A stretch of 13,771 nucleotides of DNA, taken from assembly GCA_002428365.1 (NCBI GenBank), contig DIVW01000004.1, positions 12,822 through 26,592 of the forward strand, in the 5' to 3' direction. Position 1 is the first letter of the stretch, and each line of letters begins with the position of its first letter. The notes under the pieces are model-generated. The model was not told the origin of the DNA. It was given only the letters and a program-made list of their open reading frames with translations, and did not search any database. A program made the translations under genes and the position numbers. Source of the DNA: Propionibacteriaceae bacterium UBA6122. Its GTDB lineage: Bacteria > Actinomycetota > Actinomycetes > Propionibacteriales > Propionibacteriaceae. Positions 7,934-13,558 of this stretch are shown in pieces.

Positions 7934-8683
7934 GTGCTTAAGGCACTGCTGTTCGACGTGGACGGCACGCTCGCCGACACTGAGCGAGAAGGCCATCGGC
8001 TGGCCTACAACGAGGCCTTCGCTGCCCACGGACTGGATTGGCAGTGGAGCGCGGAGTTTTACGGTCAGTTGTTGGCGGTGACCGGCGGCAAGGAGCGGTT
8101 GCGCCACTATCTCGAGCAGTTCCAGCCCGACGTGGCCTGGGAACCGGCAACCGGTGGCCTGATCGGGGCGGTCTATCAGACCAAGACCGAGCTCTACCAG
8201 CGTCGGCTGTTGGCTGGAGAGATTCCCCTGCGGCCGGGGGTGGCTCGACTGCTGCGGGAAGCGCGAATGGCCGGCCTGCTTCTTGGAGTGGTCACCACCA
8301 CCAGTCCGGGCAACGTCACCGCCCTTCTGCAACAGACGCTGGGCGCTGAGGCCCTCGATTGGTTCTCGGTGATCGCGGCTGGCGACATTGTGCCTGCGAA
8401 GAAGCCCGCCCCAGATATCTATCTTTGGGCGCTGGCACAGTTGCAGCTCCCCGCATCGGCCTGCCTAGCCATCGAAGACTCCGCGGTTGGATTGCAGGCA
8501 GCAACCGGTGCCGGGCTACCCACGCTGATCACCGTGAACGACTACACCCGTGGCGAGGATTTTGGCGGTGCTCTGGTCGTGCTCAGCGACCTCGGCGAAC
8601 CTGACGCGCCCTATCGCCGCCTTGATCAAAGCGGCGCTGGGGTGGTTGACGTGGCCCAACTACGCGCGTGGCTGAGGCAATAA
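7934..8683 (+). CDS. CbbY-type HAD-superfamily sugar-phosphate phosphatase
   Basis: 249 residues. All four HAD motifs are seen: DVDGT at 8-12 (nucleophile D8, acid/base D10), TTTS at 121-124, KKPAPD at 156-161, and IEDSAVG at 180-186. The cap segment with TGGKERLRHYL (50-60), and EIPLRPGVARL, FSVIAAGD and TVNDYTRGEDF, follow the CbbY pattern closely. Characterised CbbY removes phosphate from xylulose-1,5-bisphosphate, a RuBisCO inhibitor. No Calvin-cycle gene is in the window, so the substrate here may differ; beta-phosphoglucomutases are close relatives. The GTG start directly follows the glgP TAA with no gap, so expression should be coupled to glucan breakdown. Its stop is one base from the convergent niaP stop. 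Confidence 0.88.
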   Translation: MLKALLFDVDGTLADTEREGHRLAYNEAFAAHGLDWQWSAEFYGQLLAVTGGKERLRHYLEQFQPDVAWEPATGGLIGAVYQTKTELYQRRLLAGEIPLRPGVARLLREARMAGLLLGVVTTTSPGNVTALLQQTLGAEALDWFSVIAAGDIVPAKKPAPDIYLWALAQLQLPASACLAIEDSAVGLQAATGAGLPTLITVNDYTRGEDFGGALVVLSDLGEPDAPYRRLDQSGAGVVDVAQLRAWLRQ

Positions 8684-8684
8684 G

Positions 8685-10016
8685 TCAATCGGTCAGGGCC
8701 TGATTGCGGCGCTCGGGCAGCAGCAGGGCTGCGCCTGCTGCGAGCAGGAAGGCGACCCCGAAGACGGCGAACACCATCGGCAATCCCCCGCCGTTCAGCA
8801 GCAGCGGCACGCTCAGCGGCGCGATGATTGAGGCGATCCGGCCGAAGGCGGCCGCCGCCCCCGTCCCCGTGCCGCGGATGCCGGTGGGATAGATTTCCGG
8901 ACCGATCGCATACAGCGCACCCCACGCGCCCAGGTTGAAGAAGCTCAGCGCGCAGCCTGCTGCCAGCACTTCAGCCTCGCTGCCGGCGAAGCCGAACAGG
9001 GCAGCTGAAATCGCGGAGCCGAGCAGGAAGGTGGCCAGTGTTGGTCGGCGTCCCCACTTCTCTACCAGATAAGCCGCGGCGGCGTATCCGGGAAGTTGAG
9101 CGATGGTGATGATCAGGGCGTAGGTGAGCGTGACCGTCAACGAGAAGCGGTCCTTCAGCAGGCTGGGCAGCCAGATGAACGCGCCGTAGTAGGACAAGTT
9201 GATGAAGAACCAAACCGCCCACAACGCAATCGTCCGCCGGCGCAGTTCAGCCGACCAGATCGACACTTCACCACTGGACTTGCTCGGCGCCACGTTTGGG
9301 CTGGGCACAGGCGCGGCCTGGGCAGCCTGCTCGAACCCGACCACCACCTCCTCGGCCTCAGCAAAGCGACCCTTGTGCTCCAGGAAGCGCACCGACTCGG
9401 GCAGCCCCCACCGCACCACGGCGGCATAGATGGTGGGCACCACGCCGATGGCCAGCGCCCAGCGCCAGCCTTCGGCCACGTTGGGAATCAGCAGGTAGCC
9501 GATCAGGGCTGCGACCAGCCAACCGACGGCCCAGAAGGCCTCCAAGGCCACCACCACCCGGCCCCGAATGCGTTTGGGCGCGAACTCACTGACCAGGGTG
9601 GAGGCGACCGGCAGCTCCGCACCTAAACCCAGACCGACGATGAAGCGCAACACGATCAGCATCGCCACGCTGATCGAGAGCGCGGCCGCTCCGGTGGCCA
9701 GACCGTAAATCAGCAAGGTGATCGCGAACACCTGGCGCCGACCGATCCGGTCAGCGAGCAGGCCGCCAAGGGTGGCCCCGAGAGCCATGCCCACGAAGCC
9801 GATCGAGCCAATCCAGCTCAGTGTGGTCGGGTCGAGATGCCACTGCACCTTGAGGGCCAACATCACATACGAGATAAGGCCGACGTCCATGGCATCCAAG
9901 GCCCAGCCGATACCTGAACCGGTCAACAACTTGGCGTGTTTGGCGGTGAACGGCAGCCGATCAAGGCGCTGCCATCGAGTCAGCTCGGCAACTTCGCCTT
10001 CAGCTGGGGTGGCCAT
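8685..10016 (-). CDS. niaP: MFS transporter, NiaP-type niacin/nicotinamide importer
   Basis: 443 residues with 12 predicted membrane helices; inner-membrane transporter of the major facilitator superfamily. The N-terminus matches the NiaP pattern: GWALDAMDVGLISYV (37-51), WIGSIGFVGMALGA after TM1, GLLADRIGRRQ (85-95), then GLGLGAELPVASTLVSEF and an EAFWAVGWLVAALIGY helix. NiaP proteins import niacin or nicotinamide. Assignment rests on recognition of the family pattern and is supported by nadABC and an nrtR-like gene about 3.5-10 kb away. Other sugar- or aromatic-acid porter relatives are possible. The ATG has GAAGGGA about 5 nt upstream. A -10 candidate TAAACT (plus-strand 10041-10046) gives a short 5' UTR. 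The gene converges on the phosphatase gene. Confidence 0.83.
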   Translation of the reverse strand: MATPAEGEVAELTRWQRLDRLPFTAKHAKLLTGSGIGWALDAMDVGLISYVMLALKVQWHLDPTTLSWIGSIGFVGMALGATLGGLLADRIGRRQVFAITLLIYGLATGAAALSISVAMLIVLRFIVGLGLGAELPVASTLVSEFAPKRIRGRVVVALEAFWAVGWLVAALIGYLLIPNVAEGWRWALAIGVVPTIYAAVVRWGLPESVRFLEHKGRFAEAEEVVVGFEQAAQAAPVPSPNVAPSKSSGEVSIWSAELRRRTIALWAVWFFINLSYYGAFIWLPSLLKDRFSLTVTLTYALIITIAQLPGYAAAAYLVEKWGRRPTLATFLLGSAISAALFGFAGSEAEVLAAGCALSFFNLGAWGALYAIGPEIYPTGIRGTGTGAAAAFGRIASIIAPLSVPLLLNGGGLPMVFAVFGVAFLLAAGAALLLPERRNQALTD

Positions 10017-10040
10017 GAGATTCCCTTCGTCGGCCAGCGC

Positions 10041-10061
10041 AGTTTATTGCCTCGCGGGCAA
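10041..10061 (-). promoter_or_regulatory. Putative niaP -10 box and adjacent small palindrome
   Basis: On the minus strand TAAACT (10046 down to 10041) is a TAnnnT -10 candidate about 25 nt before the niaP ATG. Directly upstream is TTGCC-N5-GGCAA (10047-10061), a 5-bp inverted repeat located where a repressor could act. The -35 region falls in the osmC terminator stem and shows no clear consensus. It shares no obvious motif with the nadA operator candidates. Confidence 0.35.
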
Positions 10062-10062
10062 A

Positions 10063-10113
10063 CACAACGCGGGGGATTCCACACCAACTCGGTGCGAAAT
10101 CCCCCGCGTTGTG
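10063..10113 (-). terminator. Rho-independent-type terminator of the osmC-family gene
   Basis: CACAACGCGGGGGATT (10063-10078) and AATCCCCCGCGTTGTG (10098-10113) are perfect 16-bp inverted arms with a 19-nt loop. The hairpin begins 12 nt after the minus-strand stop at 10126. On the minus strand it is followed by only TTT, so it is an actinobacterial-style terminator with a weak U tract. It also lies directly upstream of niaP and would insulate it from read-through. Confidence 0.8.
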
Positions 10114-10125
10114 GGAGGGAGTGCC

Positions 10126-10548
10126 TCAGACCAGCGCCGCGTCCAGGGAGACGGTGGTGCCAGTCAACGCTGCCGAGACCGGGCAACCGGTCTTGGCAGC
10201 GTCGGCGAAGGTGGCGAACTCCTCCGCGCTCACGCCCGGTACGGAGGCCCGAACCGTGAGCAGGATCCCGGTGATCCCCTGTCCGGGTACAAAAGTCACT
10301 TCGGCCTTGGTGTCGACTGCGGTCGGCGGGGTGCCGTTGCCGGCCAACGCGTGCGAAAGAGCCATCGAGTAGCAGGCCGAATGCGCGCCCGCGATCAGTT
10401 CTTCAGGGGTGGTGGTGTGGCCGCCCTCGCCGGCCCGGGACTTCCAGTCAACCTCGACGCTACCAAGAGCAGAGCTAAGAAACTCGATCTCGCCCTTGCC
10501 CTCCATCAGGGAGCCTTCCCAGTGGGCTTGTGCTGAGCTAACGGTCAT
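10126..10548 (-). CDS. OsmC/Ohr-family peroxiredoxin
   Basis: 140 residues, cytoplasmic. OsmC-type enzymes reduce organic peroxides with a pair of cysteines. Both are present: C59 in AHSACYSMALS and C122 in KTGCPVSAAL; E50 of TPEELIAGAH and R38 fit the active-site set. The N-terminal AHWEGSLMEGKG and the length match the OsmC subgroup rather than Ohr. The frame is open upstream to 10620, but the ATG at 10548 is chosen because AGGCAGG lies just before it and homologous proteins begin there; an ATG at 10572 lacks a ribosome-binding site. It is monocistronic, divergent from the PAP2 gene, and ends at a 16-bp terminator hairpin. Confidence 0.9.
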   Translation of the reverse strand: MTVSSAQAHWEGSLMEGKGEIEFLSSALGSVEVDWKSRAGEGGHTTTPEELIAGAHSACYSMALSHALAGNGTPPTAVDTKAEVTFVPGQGITGILLTVRASVPGVSAEEFATFADAAKTGCPVSAALTGTTVSLDAALV

Positions 10549-10642
10549 ATCGGCCTGCCTTTCGTTTGCCATGTCGTTGTTCAATCCATCCACGCCAACC
10601 CCGAGGCCGCAACCCCGCATTCCAGCAATACCGATGATTAGG

Positions 10643-10648
10643 TAGCCT
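10643..10648 (+). promoter_or_regulatory. PAP2 gene -10 box (leaderless geometry)
   Basis: TAGCCT (10643-10648) fits TAnnnT and is followed by 7 nt and the ATG at 10656. No ribosome-binding site precedes the ATG. The geometry is identical to that before glgP and suggests a leaderless transcript. A weak -35 candidate, TTCCAG (10620-10625), is 17 nt upstream. Confidence 0.5.
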
Positions 10649-10655
10649 CACTCAG

Positions 10656-11396
10656 ATGAGTACCGCCAGATCAGCCGCCGCCACCCAGGCGCAGCGACCC
10701 CAACTGCAGCGGACGCGGCTACGCGTGGTGCTGATTGGCGCGCCCATACTTGCGGCCCTGGTTGGCCTGGCCGCCCTAGTGGCCGGGTGGGCCCAAACTG
10801 GCACTGGGCTAGCGACCTTTGACCAGCCGCTGTTGGCCTGGATGATCTCGGTACGCACCCCGGCAGCCGAAGTCGCCGTGACTGCCTTCACCAACCTGGG
10901 TCAGACGCTGCCGATGTTCGCCCTCGGGTTGCCGCTGACCATCGCCCTGTTTTGGCACTACCGCCGGTTGAGTATCTGGGTGCTGATGGTGGCCGCACCG
11001 CTGGGTTCAACCAGCCTCGCTTCGCTACTCAAGTTGTACTTCGCCCATCCGCGACCGCCGCTCAGCGACGCCGTGCCGCCTTATGAGACCGACTTCTCGC
11101 TGCCGTCCGGGCACACCACCGGCTCCACGGTGGTAGCTGGAATGCTGGCCTATCTGACCTTTTGGCTGGCCCGCCGGACGTGGGTTCGGGTGGCCGCGGT
11201 GATCGCGGCCAGCACCTGGGCGGTCGCGATGGGCATCAGCCGCATCTACCTGGGGCATCACTGGCTGACTGACGTGGTTTTCGGCTGGCTTCTGGGCTTG
11301 AGCTGGCTGACGTTCCTGGTGCTCGCCCACCAGCTACTACTGCCAGCCAGGACCCCCGAGATCACTCCCGAACCGGCTGCGGCCACCGCCAGCTGA
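10656..11396 (+). CDS. PAP2-family membrane phosphatase
   Basis: 246 residues with about six membrane helices and a cytoplasmic Arg-rich N-terminus. PAP2 enzymes remove phosphate from lipid substrates such as phosphatidic acid or undecaprenyl pyrophosphate at the membrane. All three catalytic motifs are present: K126 followed by HPRPP (motif 1, KxxxxxxRP), PSGHT at 150-154 (motif 2, catalytic H153), and SRIYLGHHWLTD at 195-206 (motif 3, H202 and D206). The substrate cannot be told from sequence. The C-terminal tail is short and Pro/Glu-rich. The start lacks a ribosome-binding site but has a TAnnnT box 7 nt upstream. The gene diverges from the osmC-type gene and is followed by tRNA-Ala. Confidence 0.93.
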   Translation: MSTARSAAATQAQRPQLQRTRLRVVLIGAPILAALVGLAALVAGWAQTGTGLATFDQPLLAWMISVRTPAAEVAVTAFTNLGQTLPMFALGLPLTIALFWHYRRLSIWVLMVAAPLGSTSLASLLKLYFAHPRPPLSDAVPPYETDFSLPSGHTTGSTVVAGMLAYLTFWLARRTWVRVAAVIAASTWAVAMGISRIYLGHHWLTDVVFGWLLGLSWLTFLVLAHQLLLPARTPEITPEPAAATAS

Positions 11397-11402
11397 GCCC
11401 GA

Positions 11403-11432
11403 TTTCCGTTTGCCCGGTGCGCTAGGTAAAGT
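11403..11432 (+). promoter_or_regulatory. Likely tRNA-Ala promoter
   Basis: TAAAGT (11427-11432) is a good TAnnnT -10 box about 25 nt before the mature tRNA 5' end. TTTCCG (11403-11408) is a modest -35 candidate with 18-nt spacing. The call is based on position and consensus only. Confidence 0.45.
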
Positions 11433-11456
11433 ATGGCCTCGTCCTCACCGACGGTT

Positions 11457-11529
11457 GGGGCTATGGCGCAGTTGGTAGCGCGCTTCCATGGCATGGAAGA
11501 GGTCACGAGTTCGAATCTCGTTAGCTCCA
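11457..11529 (+). tRNA. tRNA-Ala, anticodon GGC
   Basis: The cloverleaf is readable by eye. Acceptor GGGGCTA (11457-11463) pairs with TAGCTCC (11522-11528) with one G-U pair; the discriminator is A. The D stem is GCGC/GCGC around AGTTGGTA. The anticodon stem is CTTCC/GGAAG around ATGGCAT, giving anticodon GGC (alanine, GCC codons). The variable loop is AGGTC, and the T arm is ACGAG-TTCGAAT-CTCGT. The 3' CCA is not encoded. Confidence 0.95.
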
Positions 11530-11539
11530 CAACTCGATA

Positions 11540-11575
11540 AGCCGCTCAGACTGGTTCGCCAGCTGGGCGGCTTTG
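11540..11575 (+). terminator. tRNA-Ala terminator with UUCG loop
   Basis: AGCCGCTCAG (11540-11549) pairs with CTGGGCGGCT (11563-11572) with one G-U pair. After a single unpaired A, CTGG/CCAG closes a TTCG tetraloop. TTT then GTGGTT follows. It starts 10 nt after the tRNA 3' end. Confidence 0.85.
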
Positions 11576-11663
11576 TGGTTCAGGCTGCTGGTTGGGGCTG
11601 GTCTTTGGCCTGGCTTCTGCCGTCGTCGAACCGAACGTCCTGGAGCTTCAGTCAACCCCCGGA

Positions 11664-11712
11664 GATCAAAGCGGCCCGCCCAAGTGGTGGAACACGAGGA
11701 CGGGCCTTGATC
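11664..11712. repeat. Bulged inverted repeat in the gap after tRNA-Ala
   Basis: GATCAA-agc-GGCCCG (11664-11678) pairs with CGGGCC-TTGATC (11701-11712): twelve base pairs with a 3-nt bulge and a 22-nt loop. It lies in the roughly 280-nt gap between tRNA-Ala and the membrane-protein gene, where no convincing reading frame was found. It may be a terminator, an RNA structure or a mobile-element remnant. Nothing else in the gap was recognised apart from the tRNA terminator. Confidence 0.5.
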
Positions 11713-11810
11713 CGCGTCGCTTCTAGATAGGAAGCTGAACGGACCCAGCGACAAAGCTTACAGGCCTTTTGCCGCCGAGCTGCTACCACCGCAGCCGAAG
11801 TTGGGAGAAG

Positions 11811-12653
11811 ATGCAGCCCATGAGCGGGTCCCGCAGCTGGCCAGCCGTCCTCACTTTGCTGGGGATCGCCACGATCATCCCCGAGCTGACCACCGGGAAC
11901 ACTCCCCTGCCGCTACTGATTCAGCCGGGCATCCTGGCCTATCTGCTGTTGGCCTACGGATTGCCGGTGTGGGCGCTGCGCGAGCTGAGCGTGCGGCTGA
12001 GTATGGGGCCACTGGGGCTGGCCATCTCGGGACTGGCATACGGCATTTTGAATGAGGGTCTGCTGGCCAAGACGATCTTTCGTGAAGCGCTGCCGATCTC
12101 CAGTTATGACGGCTACGCCACGGCTGGTGGCGTGAGTTGGGCGTGGGCAGCGTTTATCACTAGCTGGCATGCGGTGGCCTCGGTCCTGCTGCCGATCGCG
12201 CTTACCCACGCCTTCTTCCCCCGCCTCGCGGCCCGTCCCTGGGCTCGCGGGTGGGTGCCAGCAACCGGTGTGGCACCGATCGCGGTCATCGGGGTCACCG
12301 GGTTCTTCAGCTCTACCGGCGAGCACCAGGGCAGCCCGCCGGAGTTGATCGCCCTGCTCGCCGCGATGACCGCGCTGGTGGTCGCCGCCACTCGCGTCAA
12401 GTCGACCTGGCGGGAGGGGAGCCGGGCCAGCAGCCTGCTGGTTGGGTTGGCGGGCTTCCCGGCTGTGGCCACCCTGGCCGTCATCGCTGCGGCCAAGGTC
12501 GACCCATGGTGGTGGACGTTGGCCTGGCTGGCCTGGCTCGGTCTCGGCTGGTTGGCCACCAGGCGTGGGGCATCGGTCGGCTGGCTCGCAGCCGGGTTCT
12601 ATGCCCAAACCGCAGCTCTGCCACTGGCTATGCTCCTTTTCGCTGCCCACTGA
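11811..12653 (+). CDS. Multi-pass membrane protein of unknown function
   Basis: 280 residues from this ATG, with about eight hydrophobic helices and few long soluble loops. No characterised family was recognised with confidence. Two conserved-looking stretches stand out: AYGILNEGLLAKTIF and, about 35 residues later, VSWAWAAFITSWHAVASV. Similar E-G-L and W-x-W...H-A-V patterns occur in uncharacterised membrane proteins, and the buried Glu and His hint at a site in the membrane (inference). GGGAG (11803-11807) is close to the ATG at 11811 (3 nt) and far from the ATG at 11820 (12 nt), so the start is uncertain by three codons. The frame is open further up to a TTG at 11769, which lacks support. 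A CPBP-type intramembrane protease was considered but the EExxxR motif is absent. Confidence 0.8.
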   Translation: MQPMSGSRSWPAVLTLLGIATIIPELTTGNTPLPLLIQPGILAYLLLAYGLPVWALRELSVRLSMGPLGLAISGLAYGILNEGLLAKTIFREALPISSYDGYATAGGVSWAWAAFITSWHAVASVLLPIALTHAFFPRLAARPWARGWVPATGVAPIAVIGVTGFFSSTGEHQGSPPELIALLAAMTALVVAATRVKSTWREGSRASSLLVGLAGFPAVATLAVIAAAKVDPWWWTLAWLAWLGLGWLATRRGASVGWLAAGFYAQTAALPLAMLLFAAH

Positions 12654-12680
12654 AGCCCGCTCCAGCGAGGCCGTTGCCCG

Positions 12681-12699
12681 ACTGGTGCGGGCCACCAGT
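12681..12699 (+). terminator. Hairpin after the membrane-protein gene
   Basis: ACTGGTG (12681-12687) and CACCAGT (12693-12699) are perfect 7-bp arms with a CGGGC loop, 28 nt after the stop at 12653. No T tract follows. It may end that transcript. It also buries a GTG (12698) that would otherwise be an in-frame start for the channel gene. Confidence 0.45.
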
Positions 12700-12764
12700 G
12701 GCCACCTTCGGCGCGGCCAAGAGACAACAACGCCGAGAGGCGGCCGCGTCCCGGCCATCGCTAA

Positions 12765-12811
12765 GTGGCCGGCATGTCGAAGGCAACGATCATTCGCCGC
12801 GCCAAGCCGAG
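12765..12811 (+). repeat. 47-nt duplicated leader, copy 1
   Basis: This copy matches 13503-13549 at 39 of 47 positions without gaps. It lies in the gap before the channel gene. Read in frame from 12765 it gives VAGMSKATIIRRAKP directly after a TAA (12762-12764). This frame stops at 12882-12884, just inside the channel ORF. See copy 2 and the findings for the meaning. Confidence 0.75.
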
Positions 12812-12847
12812 TTCACCAACTTCAGCCCCGATGAGGGCTCAGCTTTC

Positions 12848-12853
12848 TACACT
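12848..12853 (+). promoter_or_regulatory. Candidate -10 box for the channel gene
   Basis: TACACT (12848-12853) fits TAnnnT and is 6 nt before the GTG at 12860, similar to the layout before glgP and the PAP2 gene. It is the main reason for choosing that start. No -35 box is clear. Confidence 0.35.
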
Positions 12854-12859
12854 TACCTC

Positions 12860-13369
12860 GTGCAAAGCTGGCCTCAAGCGGTGAACCGGGTAGCGCTACC
12901 GGTGGCCATTTTGGTGTTCTACTTCATCGTGCCGGCTGGCTCCAACGACGCGCCATTGGGCGAACTGCTCGGCGTCATCGTCGGCGCGGCCTCAATTCTG
13001 CTGGTGGCCAGAGTCATCTTCACTGAACTCAGCCGCGAAGAGAAACGCCTGAAGCCAATCCACCTACTGATCGCTTTCGAACTCGTGCTGGTCACCTTCT
13101 CGCTTGGCTACTACCTACTGGCGCATTCCGACCCGGCCCAGTTCCTCGGCCTCACGACTCGCCTGGACGCGCTCTACTTCTCGATGACGACCATGGCCAC
13201 CGTCGGGTACGGCGATGTGCATGCCGCCGGCCAGGCCGCACGGCTGTTGGTCACGATCCAGCTGGCCTTCAATCTGGTGTTCATTGCCGCCCTGTTTGGC
13301 CTGCTCCAAGATCAGGTACGACGGCGAGCCAAGCGCCAATTACCCGCCGATCCTCCCGGCCAAGACTGA
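12860..13369 (+). CDS. Small four-helix K+ channel (Ion_trans_2 type)
   Basis: 169 residues from the chosen GTG. Helices lie at about 11-26, 35-54, 67-88 and 127-149. Between the last two is a pore loop LDALYFSMTTMATVGYGD, with the K+ selectivity filter TVGYGD at 114-119. This is the two-helix pore module preceded by two extra helices. No RCK/TrkA-N domain or cyclic-nucleotide domain follows; the protein ends in a short basic tail RRRAKRQ. A passive K+-selective channel is expected (family knowledge). The frame stays open far upstream, into the previous gene, so the start is uncertain: GTG 12698 lies in a hairpin, GTG 12860 has a TAnnnT box, and GTG 12881 is also possible. None has a good ribosome-binding site. 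Confidence 0.88.
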   Translation: MQSWPQAVNRVALPVAILVFYFIVPAGSNDAPLGELLGVIVGAASILLVARVIFTELSREEKRLKPIHLLIAFELVLVTFSLGYYLLAHSDPAQFLGLTTRLDALYFSMTTMATVGYGDVHAAGQAARLLVTIQLAFNLVFIAALFGLLQDQVRRRAKRQLPADPPGQD

Positions 13370-13375
13370 ACACAG

Positions 13376-13481
13376 CACCGCAGCCGGGAAGTGCGGGCAC
13401 CCTGCCGCCGCCGAGGTGTCGTTGGGCCAGTCACACTGGCTATCCTTGGCCCAGCCAAAGGCCACACCGCAGCCGGGCAGT
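13376..13481. repeat. Short direct repeat in the gap after the channel gene
   Basis: CACCGCAGCCGGGAAGT (13376-13392) recurs as CACCGCAGCCGGGCAGT (13465-13481) with one mismatch in 17. A shorter relative, CACCGCAGCCG, lies at 11787-11797 before the membrane-protein gene. The purpose is unknown; the length is modest for GC-rich DNA. Confidence 0.4.
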
Positions 13482-13502
13482 CGCGCGCGCCCCACCCGCG
13501 TA

Positions 13503-13549
13503 GTGGCTGGCTTGTCGAAGGCGACCAACATTGACCGTGCCAAGCCGAG
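13503..13549 (+). repeat. 47-nt duplicated leader, copy 2
   Basis: Second copy of the 12765-12811 sequence, 738 bp downstream, 39 of 47 identical and no gaps. Read in frame it gives VAGLSKATNIDRAKP, and that frame stops at 13560-13562, overlapping the GTG of the next gene as GTGA. The 3' end of the repeat runs into the ribosome-binding site GAGGGAG of that gene, so this copy is the proximal 5' leader. Confidence 0.75.
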
Positions 13550-13558
13550 GGAGACCCC

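Noticed and set aside
7313..8332. A 339-codon minus-strand frame across the glgP/phosphatase junction
   Set aside because: It is antisense to two confidently identified genes and shows no recognisable domain.
10549..10620. N-terminal extension of the OsmC-type protein up to 10620
   Set aside because: The extra 24 residues do not fit the family start and have no ribosome-binding site, while the ATG at 10548 has AGGCAGG.
11457..11529. tRNA-Ala as an integration site for a mobile element
   Set aside because: No integrase, phage gene or direct repeat of the tRNA 3' end was found in the window.
8624..11675. Shared 12-mer GATCAAAGCGGC at 8624-8635 and 11664-11675
   Set aside because: In a window of this size several exact 12-mer matches are expected by chance, and the surrounding sequences do not agree.
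11521..11754. A 77-codon minus-strand frame and a plus-strand one after tRNA-Ala
   Set aside because: Both run into the tRNA or its terminator, lack ribosome-binding sites, and resemble no protein I recognise.
11811..12653. CPBP-type intramembrane protease
   Set aside because: The EExxxR and later HxxxN/H motifs of that family are not present; only a lone NEG occurs.
11913..12758. A 281-codon minus-strand frame opposite the membrane protein
   Set aside because: The product is Arg/Pro/Gly-rich and without motifs, as expected for shadow translation of a hydrophobic GC-rich gene.
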